From Cardinalis cardinalis (Eukaryota; Chordata; Aves; Passeriformes; Cardinalidae), in the NCBI GenBank assembly GCA_014549065.1, contig JACDOX010000015.1, positions 1,776,594 through 1,840,593 of the forward strand: a DNA stretch of 64,000 nucleotides, written 5' to 3'. The notes under the pieces were generated by a model. That model did no database searches. It had not been told where the DNA came from and saw nothing but the letters and a program-made list of their open reading frames with translations. This document shows, one piece after another, positions 45,580 through 57,700 of the stretch. Made by a program: the position numbers and the translations under genes. Every line of letters starts with the position of its first letter. The first letter of the stretch is position 1.

Positions 45580-48084
45580 CCACCCTGCACATAGTCCAGG
45601 ACCCCACTTCAGCCTCCCAGGTCAGTCAGCCCCTGCCCCAGTGATGCTGCAGTAGGAGTGGCCTCCAGCTCCCCTCCCCTCAACATGTCCCCCANCCTGT
45701 CCCCATTTCCAGGAATGTGCTGGATGTCCAGGGGAGGATTGAGGCCTCCCCTGATGCTCCCCTGATCCTTGGCCTGATCAGNTTATCATTATATTATAAC
45801 ATTCACAGTCAATGAGTCAATTACCTAAAAGTAATCTGATGGGTAAGAGGTTAAAATAGAAACCTGGAAGGAAAAAGAAGCTAGGACTGATGTGCTGGAT
45901 ATTTCTACAGAGCAACACGACTTTACACATGCCAGGGTCAAGTCACTGATTGATTAAGAGAAGCACTCCAGCACCTCAGTGTCCTGGGACGTCTGAGTCA
46001 CCAGCTGGACCCTGGGGCCAGGGAGAAGTATGGGATAGAGCTGGTCAGTGGAGCCTGTGGAAAGACTGCGAAATCACTGCAATCTGAATGGGCTCAGACC
46101 TAAATTTACTGATGTCTAGGCCCAAAATCAGACCTGCCGATTCCAGTTTTTGAAATGCAAGGAGTGCCTTGAACCTTTGAATTTACGTGGGCTTTTCTCA
46201 AATTGCACGTGCAACATTTTCCTCTGGCATAACAACTGCAAAGCTCTGATTTGATTTGCAAGAGCTGCCATGGCTCTCCCAAACCCAGAGATTATTGATG
46301 TTAATGCAAATTACTGTGCCTGGTTGTGAGCTGCCTGGTAGGAAATCCCTGAGCTAGGGCTCAGTGCAGAGCAGAGCGCACCCAGAGGCTATGGGCAACT
46401 AGCTTGTGTGGACCCATCATGTAAACCACCAGCAACATTCCATTAAACATACATCTCTGAAGTCCAGGGGTAACATGGCCACAGCTGTCCCTTGTAAGGA
46501 AACANAAGCTGGGAGATGACCCATAAAATGGAATTTTGGATGAAATTAAATTTCATTTCGGGNTGGGAAACAAAATCTTGCAATTTCAATGGGGATCAAG
46601 TGGGCAAGGTTTGGTCTATGTCCCTGCACTTGATGCCATCCCATCCCTTTCGCTGGCTTTCACTTTGGCAACAATTTTTTTTGTTTTTTAGTATCCATGC
46701 TATGTCTCTCATATCTTCCCCTCAAAGTTCTGTCATCCTCCTTGATTTTTTCTCCTGCTTTTGCAACATCTGTGAGCTTAGTTTTGGCATGTTTTGGTCC
46801 TTTGCACTGCACCTCCTTTTCTCCCAGACCATTTTCTTGTAGTCACTAAATGTCACAATTTTCTTTTTTGGGGGGTTATTTTTCAATTGGATTTCATTTG
46901 ATCNTATCTCCATTCCAGAGATTTTGTAAGTCTTTCTTAGTGACTCCTAGTGGAAAGAAGTTTTGAGGAAATTGNGCACTATGTTGTGGTAGGAATTCTC
47001 GAGCATATCCTTTGAGTTGGAGGTAGAGCTCTCATAAAAAGTCTTTTGAATATGGTAAAATGTGTGGGTGAATCATGAAGCTGGACTGTTGCCCTGGACA
47101 GCAGGCTTTTGGAGCAGGCAGGTGAGGTGCTGAAGTTTTGTCTATTGTTGGCCAAAAGCAGGGTGGGATGTGTGATGCCATATGATGACCCCTATGATGG
47201 TATTTAGATGGCAGAGAAGGATGCTGCCTCTCCAAGCTCACAGCTCATGGTGGCACCAGGCTCTGCCCGCACCAGGGTCACACAGAAACAGCCTGGAACA
47301 AACATGCTGCTGTTTTGGTGACCCTGGCAAAGCACTGATTCTCCAGCATGNAGATTGCTGGAGCAGTTCTGCATGTCCCTTCCTCTGGACCCTNGTGCCC
47401 AGGATCCTGCCCTGCTTTGGGCAGATGAATGACATTTCAGATGGTGTTGGAAAAAGAAGTGTGGGAATGAAATGGGCATTTTTAAAGGCTCCATGGGATT
47501 TTGTTCATTGGCTTTTCCATGGGGTTTCCTCATGCTGCAGCCCAGGCCAAGAGGAAGCAGCCCAGCCTGCTGATCTGTGGCCTCCCCTGGTTAGTCAAGA
47601 NGGTCAGGCTGTTACTCATGTGCCAGCCCTCATGTGAGCTCTCAGCAGACAGGAGTGTTCCAGGAGGTATTGACCAAGTAGGGTTGTGCAATCCAGCCAA
47701 GGCCTCTTCAAACACTCATTTGCAGAGAAATGTTGTGCAATGATCACTCATTGACTCACAAGGAATGGATCTCAGTGTGAGAGAGAGGAACAGGGAGACC
47801 TGCTGAACCCAGCAACTTCTGCACTGAAACAACCAGCTGGTGTGGCCAGTGTGTGCACAGAGCTGATTTAGCACCTGTTTGCATCCAGTGACACAATTTG
47901 TCAATAATTCACTGAAATAAATGACACTGGCAGGTCAAGTTTATCCTAAAATAAAAGCCATTGAGATCAAAGGCAGTTTCCATGCTGAATTCAAGAGCTT
48001 TTGGGCCTCTTCATGCTCCAGCCACCAACTGTACTTTGAAACCTGGCATGAGACTGGCTTTTTACTAAGGGTTTGCAGAGTGAC

Positions 48085-48330
48085 TGAGGCTGGCAGGAAC
48101 CCCTGAAGGTCACCAGTCCTATCCCTGTTCAAACGGGGCTGTCTCCCAAGGTTGTTCAGAGCCTCATCCTTTCAGTGCTGCAGTCTGCAGGGTCATGCAG
48201 NCTTCCTGGGGCCCTAGTCCTGCATTTCAACACCTTGCACTGTGAAAAATGTTTTCCTCCTATCCAGCTGCTGTGCAGGCTCTGCCTGTCCCACCAGCAT
48301 CCTTCCTTGGATGGGTGCTGTGAGTGTGGG
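48085..48330 (-). mobile_element. Diverged CR1-type LINE fragment (3' end region)
   Basis: On the + strand the order of wording matches the reverse complement of the CR1 3' end as I recall it. First come ctgaaggtcaccagtccta and ccctgttcaaacggggc, then ggttgttcagagcct, and later cactgtgaaaaatgttttcc. The element therefore lies on the minus strand. It is heavily mutated with indels, so it is an old, 5'-truncated copy. No coding capacity is visible. Confidence 0.55.
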
Positions 48331-50939
48331 ATACTGGCCAGCTCTGCCTGTGGTGCAAAGCTTACAGAATTGTGACTTTTGTTGTCTTCCATGCCTTTTG
48401 GGGTATCGTGACCCTAGGAAGCAAACAGCTTCTGACTCAGAATTTCCTGAGCTCTTGGCACAAAATGCTGCTTTAAGTCAGCACTTCAGCTTAGGTTTCC
48501 TCTTCCTCTGCTGCCCCTCCACCCCTGTTCCCACAGACAGAGGCTGAGCACAAGAATGAGAGGCCTTCAGCCTCCTGCTCTGAGATGGCCATGGCTGCTC
48601 AGCACTTACCTTAAGCTGTCCTGATGAGACAAGATGCAACTTAGTTTGAAGAGAACTATAACAATACAGCTTACTGGAATGTCTAAAGAAGTGCATTATC
48701 TCCAGCTCAGGTGAACTGCTTTCTGCTTTATTGCTGGTAAAGAAGGGAGGGTGGTTACTGGTGCTCTGAACAAAGCTGTGTCCATCTAAGNTTGCATTGT
48801 ACAGACGTAGCCAGCACACAGCGTACCGTGGAGGCTGACCATGGACCTGCCCTCCAGGTCCTCTCCAAGGAAAGGCAGTGGACCCCTGTGCAGCAGGATG
48901 TTGGGTAGAAACACACGGCAGACTTGGCACATGGTCAGAAAATGGCCTTGGACTCCNTTCTTAGCAACAAGGAGGAGGAGGAGTAGGACAGGAAACCTTG
49001 GTTGCAGTGCATGACACTCTTCCCTGGGGCTATGGATATACAAAACTCTTCTGCTGTTTTTGTAAATAACAGCGTCAGCTTTGCCCTGTTTTGCCTGCTA
49101 GTGACAATTTGCTAGAAGCCTGACTGTTTTCCATATTTTGCATTCCAGCATCCCAACATTCTAGGAATGATAGGCTGAGTAACTGCATGCCTGCAGGAAG
49201 AGTGAGGGTGTCTGTACTTGCCCAACTCACCACAGGATGCTCTTGGCGTAAGACTTGCACAATCCTAAAATTATTTTCTCATTAGATTCTATCACCATCA
49301 CAAAATAAACAGCCTGCCATGCAGGTACTAAGTCTGTGTGATGTCATTTGGAGGCCTTAAAACAAATGTATTTATCAGTGCAGTGAAGGTTATTGGTTTT
49401 TTCTTCTGTGGGGCTGTTCCGTGATTGACTGAAAATGAAATGGGTCTTTGGATATGAACTGAAAATTCAGAGCATGCATGAGAACCTGCTCCATCTCAGA
49501 CAGTGGGTGCAGNGACATCTTCGGTGTCTGTCTTTCAGTTTGCCACATACCTGAGGGAAGGGGTATGCCATTTAGGATGGTGAAGCTATGGAAATCACTT
49601 GCAAGAGGAAAAGAGAAAAAAATCCCACTCTCACATTTTGGCTTTGCATCCTCAGAGACACAGGGATCTGCAGGAGGGTCAGGGCACATGATGATAACAA
49701 GTGCCACCAGGGTGTCAGTGATGTGTGACAATAAAAGCATGCTAGCAGCTGATTTGTCATCTGATAATTACTTTTTGAGGTCTATGTACTATGGCTGGAG
49801 ACTCTTGGTCATAAAGTGACAGCATCTACGAGGAACATGGAGGCCTCTTTTTTAACCTCTGCATTCTAGATGTGAAAATCCAGAAAAACAAAAGCCTCTT
49901 CTGAATCCTTCAACAGAAAGATGGGCATATATAAAGGGTGCAAAAAAATGTTAAACCTATGAAATGGTGATGCTTAATGCTTGAGAAGCAGCCTGGATTT
50001 CTAGTGCAGAGAACAACTCTAAAAGCAGAGATGAGTAAAACAGCAGGCTGAACGTATATATTCAAACAGGGCTTTGAAAGAGTAATGTCTTTCCAAGTGT
50101 TTGGGAGATCTTGGTATGCTTTCTTTCATGATAGCAGCCAGAATGACTAAGAGCTGTCTTCCTCCTGCCATCAGGGAAACAACTGCAACACATTCAGGCA
50201 GTCATGAATTTCACACTCTTATTTTTAGATTTCTGCTAAAAAAACCCCAGCTTTACAGCTGAGAAGAAACAAGCAACTCAAAAGCAGCACATATCTGAGC
50301 CTTCAACAACTCCCAAGGTGCAAACTTTTATCTATTAATTCAGTAAAGCCTAATTCCACCTTTTCCATTCATCCTGACACTAGCTCTGCTCTGGGATCAA
50401 TCTCTCTCTGCAGACAGTGTTCGTGAAGCTATTCACGTTCCTCTTGGCTTTACCTAGCTCTTCTTTATATAAAACTAGTAGTTGCACCTCTACAACCCCT
50501 TTCCTCTGTGTGGAGCTACCAGGAACTCTCTCTTCAGTTTCCCATGGAGATGAGGAAATTTTGCCTATTTTAACATACTGAAAATAACTCTGAAATATTT
50601 CTGTATCCTGTCTCCACATACAAAAAGCTGTGGACAACATGAAACATTTGTGGATCATCTCACAACCTCTAATTTTGCCATATTTGTCCTTTACTGAGTC
50701 ACCTCTAAGGAGTGGAACCTTCAAGTGTGATCTGGAGCTTTACATGCTTTGTTGTTGCTTTTAGGCTGGAGTTTTGGGGNTTGTTTCAGGTTTTGTTGGT
50801 TTGTTTGTGCAGGTAATTTTTAGAGTACCTGCCTTATCAAAGTCTTAGAGAGACAGATTAACTTTGTAATGCATGGCATGGAATTAATTAGNTCTCCTTC
50901 ATTTTCAAGACACAACATGTCCAACACTACTGCACTGTG

Positions 50940-51670
50940 GGTGGATGAAACTGTCAACTTTATTTTTATTCTTAGGCAATTCCTGTACTCCATGACTTCC
51001 CACAGGTTTGTGAGTATACACAATTAATTACAGCATACTGGTGCTAAATTTACAGCATTAGATATTTCTGTTTTTCTTTGGGAAACAGTGCTTTCTACTC
51101 ATAAAGATTTTTACTGTTCAACATTTAACTGTGCTGTCCACATCAAACAGCTCTCATATGCAACTAATTTCTTGAAACTGTTAGGGAGTTAAAACTTGAA
51201 GAACAAGCTTTGGTTTCTTCACTCTTCAACCAATCTGCAAATTAGTCACTGTAATGGCATTCATTAACTTTTTTTAGAAGTTAAGAGTTAGCAAGAGTAT
51301 TAAAGAAACCCTCCAGAATTAATGACTCAATGTTTAGATTTAGGATGGAGTTAGCAATCACATAGGTGACTTGTAGTGTTCATCCAGAGATTCCTAAGAG
51401 CATTGTGCTTTGAAAAAAATTATCCATCTTGAAAGCTCCAGGTGGTCTGCCAAAATGCCTCTCTCAAAGCAGCAGGCTGTCAGCAGGTGGGGATGCAGGG
51501 GAGAGCACTGGCAAGTGCTGCACTGCTCATGGTCTGGTGCCTCAGCTCCCAGCACAGTTCCAGTACAGTGTCTGACTCTCTCCAGGTTGCATGCATATAA
51601 AGTCTGGATTATGACAGCTATGAGAAGTTATCACTTGTAGTAAGGGTTACATTCAGGACTGTTGTTTCCA
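50940..51670 (-). other. LGMN: LGMN 3' UTR with tandem poly(A) signals
   Basis: The first AATAAA hexamers downstream of the stop on the minus strand are two abutting copies (complement of 50959-50964 and 50965-50970). They give a UTR of about 730 nt if used. The end position is inferred; transcript ends are needed to confirm it. Confidence 0.55.
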
Positions 51671-51710
51671 TCAATACCCAAGGCACACCCGATTCATGGC
51701 CAGGCATATT
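51671..51710 (-). CDS. LGMN: LGMN terminal coding exon
   Basis: This 40-nt coding part after tctgttgcag completes an Arg codon and reads ICLAMNRVCLGY then TGA (51671-51673). The VCLG end with the last prodomain cysteine matches the legumain C-terminus. Relative to human it has one fewer terminal residue and an extra Cys (ICLAM instead of IKLSM). Confidence 0.92.
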
Positions 51711-54700
51711 CTGCAACAGAGAACAATAATGATGAATAACTTTTCAGGTACTCTGCTCTCAAACTATTTCCCAAACTGACTGCAGTGGGCTGCCACCAGG
51801 AGTGGGGGCAGCAGTTCTTCACCTCCTGAGTTGCATGNACACACTCTCTGAACTACCAGTCCATCCTCACATTCCCTACCCTTCTCTCCCTTTTACTTCT
51901 CTCGCATGACTCATAAACTGGGATCCCAACCTCTACCACAAATTCCAAAGACAGAATTCCAACACCATGCTGCCCTTGGCTCTACTGCACCACCACAGGG
52001 GTCAGCCTGGACCATTACTTCCCTGCTTTCCTACCCCACACATAGCACCATATTCTCTTTCATCACCAGAGCCCAGCAGTGCTGTGGTGTTTTGAGCCAG
52101 CAGCTGAGGGGGTGGCACAGAAAACAGCAGTTCCCTGCCTGGCTTCAGTGTAAGCTGATGCAGGAGTTACAGGGCAACGCCCTTGCACCAGTCATGCTGC
52201 TTTGTTTGATGTTGTGTGGTGCAGTGGGATCCTCTGACAGGCTGTCATTTNCCCTGAGGCTCAGTAAGGAAATTAAAGGGTTATGGGGACATGGATCCTT
52301 ATGAGTGGGAGGGAACAAATAATGATGTTTGTCAAAACAAACATTTCTAAATTTAGAGTGATTTATGGATAAAATGATAACAAGAGTAGAACAAGTGAGA
52401 AGCTTTTAGGATTAAGCTTTATCAGCCTATTGGCTTTTGTTCTTCTAGCCACAGTTAAAACTATAGGGTGTTATCTGGGAACCTCATTACCTGTCAATGG
52501 GGTATCCTCCTTCACAAAGGTTGACCAAGGCATACAACTGTCTCAGTGCATACTCATACTGAAATAAACAAACATTGTTAATCATTTCAGTGATCAAAAG
52601 CAGGTATTGTTTATCCAGATGAAATGGTGGAAATACTTTAGAGCTGTTATAATATCCAAAGTGTTCAACTGATGATCTAGTACTGGGCTAAATCGATCTT
52701 TTTTCTGCATACTTTGCTCTTTGAACTTCAGGCAATTCAGCCATTTAACTTCTTTGAACTTAGGAAATTCAGCTGTGTTGAACACTGATCTCATACACAA
52801 GACCATCTAATCCATTACNTTCTTAAAATCCCACAGAACAAAANCAAAAANTCCACTAAAGAGGCTATCTTGCCTGCCATCAGGACTTTCTTATTCTTAC
52901 CTAAAGTCTAATAACACGACTTGAATCCTCAACTGGGATCCCAGGAAGAGCAAACAGTAATAAAGCCCCTAAACTAAAAAGTAGTTCTCAAGAATTCAGC
53001 AAGATGAGGGAAACAGCAGCGAGGCTACTGCAAGGAATTATGGATAATACTATATCATAATACATAAATCTGAATGCACCAAGACTATGAATTCATAGTG
53101 GTGATGGTTGTGTTTCTGTTTAGTCAGCAGAGATGTTTCAAGCAGAAATACAACATTACTTTTTTAACATTGGGATTTCTGGGGAGGGAACTGATGGAAG
53201 CAACAGCACAACTAGTAAAATTACATATTATCTTGGGTAAGCAAAAAGTTTTTTTAGTAAACTTCTTGCTTACCCAAAGGTGTAGTAAAAATTGTTTCCA
53301 AAAGCAATTACTTACCCTTCCTCCAAATCTAATCCGTATGACTGCCCCAAGGTAGCTTTTTAATAAAAGCTGATTTTTGCAGGTGTGCCTATGCCTGTGC
53401 TAGTTTTTGTGGCCTGTTTATCAGGTTATATCCAATGAGTGACTTACCACAGGTAAGTGCCANTTGAAGCAATGAGCTTTGAAGTGGTTCACTGCTGACT
53501 GGTAACAGTCATAATTGCTGATGGTCAGTCTGTCTGACAGAATCTGCTTGGTCTGTTCTGTTGACCCTGTTACTACAGTGACTATCTTCTGCATGGATTC
53601 TTGGATGAATTCTTTCACCTGTATATAAAACAAAAAGAACTTAAAATATGCTTTTTCTAAATCTAATTTAAAGACTTTGAATGAAATTTCTCTTTCTTTA
53701 ATCCTCCTTTAACTTTCNGGCTCTTCAGGGAACCAAATTTTGCCATTTATTTTTAGCATAGTCTCTTGCACTTGTCTCTTCACACTCAAATGAAAACTAA
53801 CAAAAAGTAAAGATTCCTGGAACCCAAAATTACTTCCACTGTTTACCATCAACACCAAAACTGACTTCCATTCTGCAGGAGCTATTTGATTTGGGATGTT
53901 TCAGTTCTACTGAGACATGGGTTTCTCTAACACCAAAGATTAAGTCTTCCCTACAAGAATCCCTATGGATGCAGACAAGGAATTTCCTGTCAATAAAAGC
54001 TGTGAGACTGACTTTTGTATTTGCTTACCTTGTGGCTAGATAATTACTACCGAATGTGCCTTGTGGAACAGATCACTGAATTTTAAAGGAAGAATAAACC
54101 ATCAGTCTGAAGAGAAATTTTTTTTNACTTTCAGGGATTTTCCTTCTGCCATTTCTTAGGACAGAAGTTAATCTGGCCTGATGAGCAATTATTTTTTCTT
54201 TTCTTACCTCCAGGTATGCTTTCATCTCTGCAGCAATCTTCTTAGCCTCAGAAATGTCATTGGTAGCCATCAGCTTTCGTTTCATGATTGCAAAGGGCAC
54301 ATCAGGACTAGGTGTCAGGTCATAGTTTTCCACAGGTGGCAGAGAAATGGGCATAGCTTTCTTCCCCATGCCCTGGAACTGCATCACTTTCATGGAGGAG
54401 ATGCTCTGAAGGATAAAATGTAAGCAAATGGAAACTGTCAATCACCCTCAATAGGTAGTTTTGTCTTTGTCTGCCATGCAAACCTAAATCTCTACACTTG
54501 CTTTATTAAGAGAAAATAAAGGAAGTAACAGGGTTGTAGGTGTGTGTTTCTGTGTGTATGCATATGTTGGGTTTTTAATACAANGAGGTAAAGGCTGCCA
54601 AAAATCAGGGAACTTTAATTTCCAAAACTCACTGGGGGGAAAAAGCACTGCACTTTTTTTTTAACAAGTATTTAATCTGTTGCATAATGGGACTTTTGTA

Positions 54701-57700
54701 AATGCTGTTTCACCTCTTAGCTCTTCCCATTTGAGGGANCATTGTATTTTTTAACATTTCACTAATACTCATATGCTGGGAAGTGGTAAATATGCTGGTA
54801 AGTGGTAAATAGGCTGGGAAGTGGTAAATACCTTTCTTTACTGAAGTGTCAAATCACTGGCAGAGCTTGGAGGACAACTTGTACCTGGATTTCTTGGATT
54901 AATGCATATGCAAGGCTGATTTCCTTCAGCATCAGGATCATCACCTCTTAAGTGCTGAGGTCTTCTAAGAGAAATAGCTCATGACTAAAAATGACTAAAT
55001 CAACCCTGCCAGTTTACAGCTGTTTTTTGTTTGGATTAAGGCATGAAAGTATAGGGTAAGAAAGGCTTGAAGNTACATTTGAGCAGGAAGCCCTGTGAAA
55101 TACATACTCTGTTTCCATACTGCATCACATGGCTGGTGTTGGTGCGTTTCTTCACCAGCTGAAACTGTTTGTGGAGTGTTTCTTTTCTCAGATCCTCCTG
55201 CATGAAGAAAGTTCCAAGAGATCTAAAATAGTTAAACTTGGCGATTCTAAAAGCACAAGGGAAGCTGCAAAGGGTCTTAGCTGCCAGTGAGTAGAAGGAT
55301 GTATAGGACAAGAGCTATACAACCTTTGAAAGACATTGAAGTGAAAACTGAAAAGAAGATTTGACAGCATATTCTCATCTTGCTTTTAGTAATGTCATTT
55401 CCCAGCAAATGGGCAAGAAGGGAGTGGACTAGCATACAAATCCCAGGTTTGTTTCATTAACACTATTCTCCATTATACTATCAAGTGGGTTAGCCACAGT
55501 TCCATATTTAGGCAGCCCTGAAGCAGACATACAACTTACTGCACTGCCCAATTCATTTAACATGTTTGGAGACGTGGTCTCAGATAATCAAATAAAGATT
55601 ATGTCAGTTTGGAACTAGAAGTTAGATATTTTCTATCTTATAAATAACAAAAGGAAATAATATTTCTGAAAGTTGGTATTGGAAGTAAATTCAGTGGCCC
55701 AAACAAATAAAGATTATATATATGGTCCTGAGTAGTAGATAAATACTTCTACCAACTTAATTTGTTGATTTTGTTGCCACACAAAGCCAAATGTTTTCAC
55801 AAATCTTGTAAAAGAGCTATGTTTAAAAATCCTACTGATCTTTTTCATACATGAAATGAAGCAANTTTAAGTCACTTACCATATCTGAATCTTCCATCCA
55901 ATTCACACTGTACCAGTCCCCAAGATAAGTCTGTCTTTCATCATCATAGTAGCATGCATAAGATGACTCCCTGGGATTAGCAGCTGTTGTTGCATAAACT
56001 GTAATACAAACAGTAAGGGGTTTTTATCTTCTTTTTTTTAATCTCCCCTTGCCCCTCCATGATTTAATACTTAGCTGCACACAATAAATTTGTCTAAGTA
56101 TTTTGCCTTTCAATCATTTACTTCTAAATAGCAGGAAGGAAAGAAGTATGTTAATCATTCTGTTCAGTCACCCTCAGTGCTGTTCTAAGCACACTCTGTG
56201 CTTCTTTTTTGCTGCCAAATGTGGTCTGGAGTGTTTAAAAATTGTCTGAAGGAAAAATCTACCATTCAAGAACTGCCTGAGAGCATTGTGTACTAACAAT
56301 TATCTATACATTCATTTTCTTTATTACNATAATGAGATCTTTTCTCCAAACTTTGAAGTGAATCCCCTAAAAATCATCTTTACTTCCACATAATGCCACC
56401 TTTTAAGTAATATACTTTGTTGGATAATGCTCTACACTGAGACAAAAGTACATCTGTCCCAAGCACAGTGTTCCCAGTAAGTCATCTCTAAGACAACAGA
56501 AATACTGTAAACACATATTGACAGGTCTCAAGACAAAAGCAATTTTGGCTTTTTGCCAAAGTTAATACATAGCATAGTTGTGTANTTGAAGGAAAATCCA
56601 TATTTTAAAGTGAAAGTGTTCCACATGATTTTATAGAGTTATTGTGTTGTTTCTACTCAGAATGTACCTAAAGTCAAAAGTAAAAAAATCTTGAATCTTA
56701 TCTGTGCAGTAAAATGCTCCTCTNAGCACCCTTCAAAATGCTTACTAAGTAACCAGTTAAACTTCTTNGCTTATCAGTGAGAGCTGCCAAAGACAACTTT
56801 GTACTCTAATACATAAACTGTCAATTTTCTGCCTTTTTAAGTTCTGTGGCAGAGCTGGTTGTAAAACCAGTCCTCAGACTGGAAATNTCTGACAGAATAA
56901 ACTATAAAAAATACTGAGCATTTCTCTGGGACAATTGTCAACATGAAACTTCCTGTAAAAAAGAAAAGCTGTTTGTAAGAAATCGTGGTGGGTGTCAGGC
57001 AGCACACCCAGGGCCAAGCACCTAGGATGCCATGGACAGGCACATGGCTGGTGTCCTCTGCAATGACATCTTCAAAACCACAGGTCCAAGCACTTCTCTC
57101 CCTGATGTGGAACNGCTATTTCAAAAGATTATGATTCCTCACCCTAATCAAGGCTGAGCTTCCAGCTCTGCAGCAGAGAGCCTGGAAACCCTGAAAAATC
57201 TGAGTTCCACATCCTGGCTTGTTGTGCAAAAGTGCAGCAAATCCACCTGGCAATGGTGCCTCACAACTGCTACTCGATGAAACTGAGAGCAGGAACATCA
57301 CACCTGTTAGCAGTGCTGAGGCTGAGAAATGTCTGTATAACCAGGGCAACCACCTGGTTCCTGAAAAGAAATACTTTTTCAACTTCTCATTTTCGAGAAA
57401 CTGAAAGCCTTTTCAGTCTTTTGTAAGATTCTACTAAAAGGAACTTCCTGTAAATGGAAAGTATTACTTTCTTGTGCTCCCCCACTAAAATTCTAGATAA
57501 ACANGCCTTGAACCTATTCTTGTCACAATCAGTACTTGTCTGTGACAAGGTCTGGGACAAGTTGTGATATTTAAGTCCAGTAAGTTAACTGACTGCTCAC
57601 CATTGATATTATCAGCCAAATGATTCATCATAGATCCAGACTCACATGCTTCAATGTAGAACACCATCTATAAAATACAAAAATAAATCAGAGACCTTAA

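Larger units (their letters stand above)
44091..50930. other. Intergenic region between convergent RIN3 and LGMN
   Basis: About 6.8 kb with no gene-like open frame or spliced exon that I can support. It contains an alternative AATAAA for RIN3 (44561), an 11-bp tandem repeat (45547-45579) and a diverged CR1-like fragment (about 48085-48330). The rest is unique-looking sequence. Confidence 0.7.
51711..54207 (-). other. LGMN 3' introns (51711-52490, 52559-53447, 53619-54207)
   Basis: These are short introns between the last four coding exons. Apart from the hairpin at 53233-53277 they contain nothing I can name. Confidence 0.75.
54406..55879 (-). other. LGMN introns 54406-55107 and 55198-55879
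   Basis: The first contains the 19-bp tandem repeat at 54772-54828; the second has nothing recognisable. Confidence 0.75.

Noticed and set aside
47182..47743. Overlapping open frames on both strands in the intergenic region
   Set aside because: There is no recognisable domain, the composition is Trp/Cys-rich noise, and no splice structure supports them.
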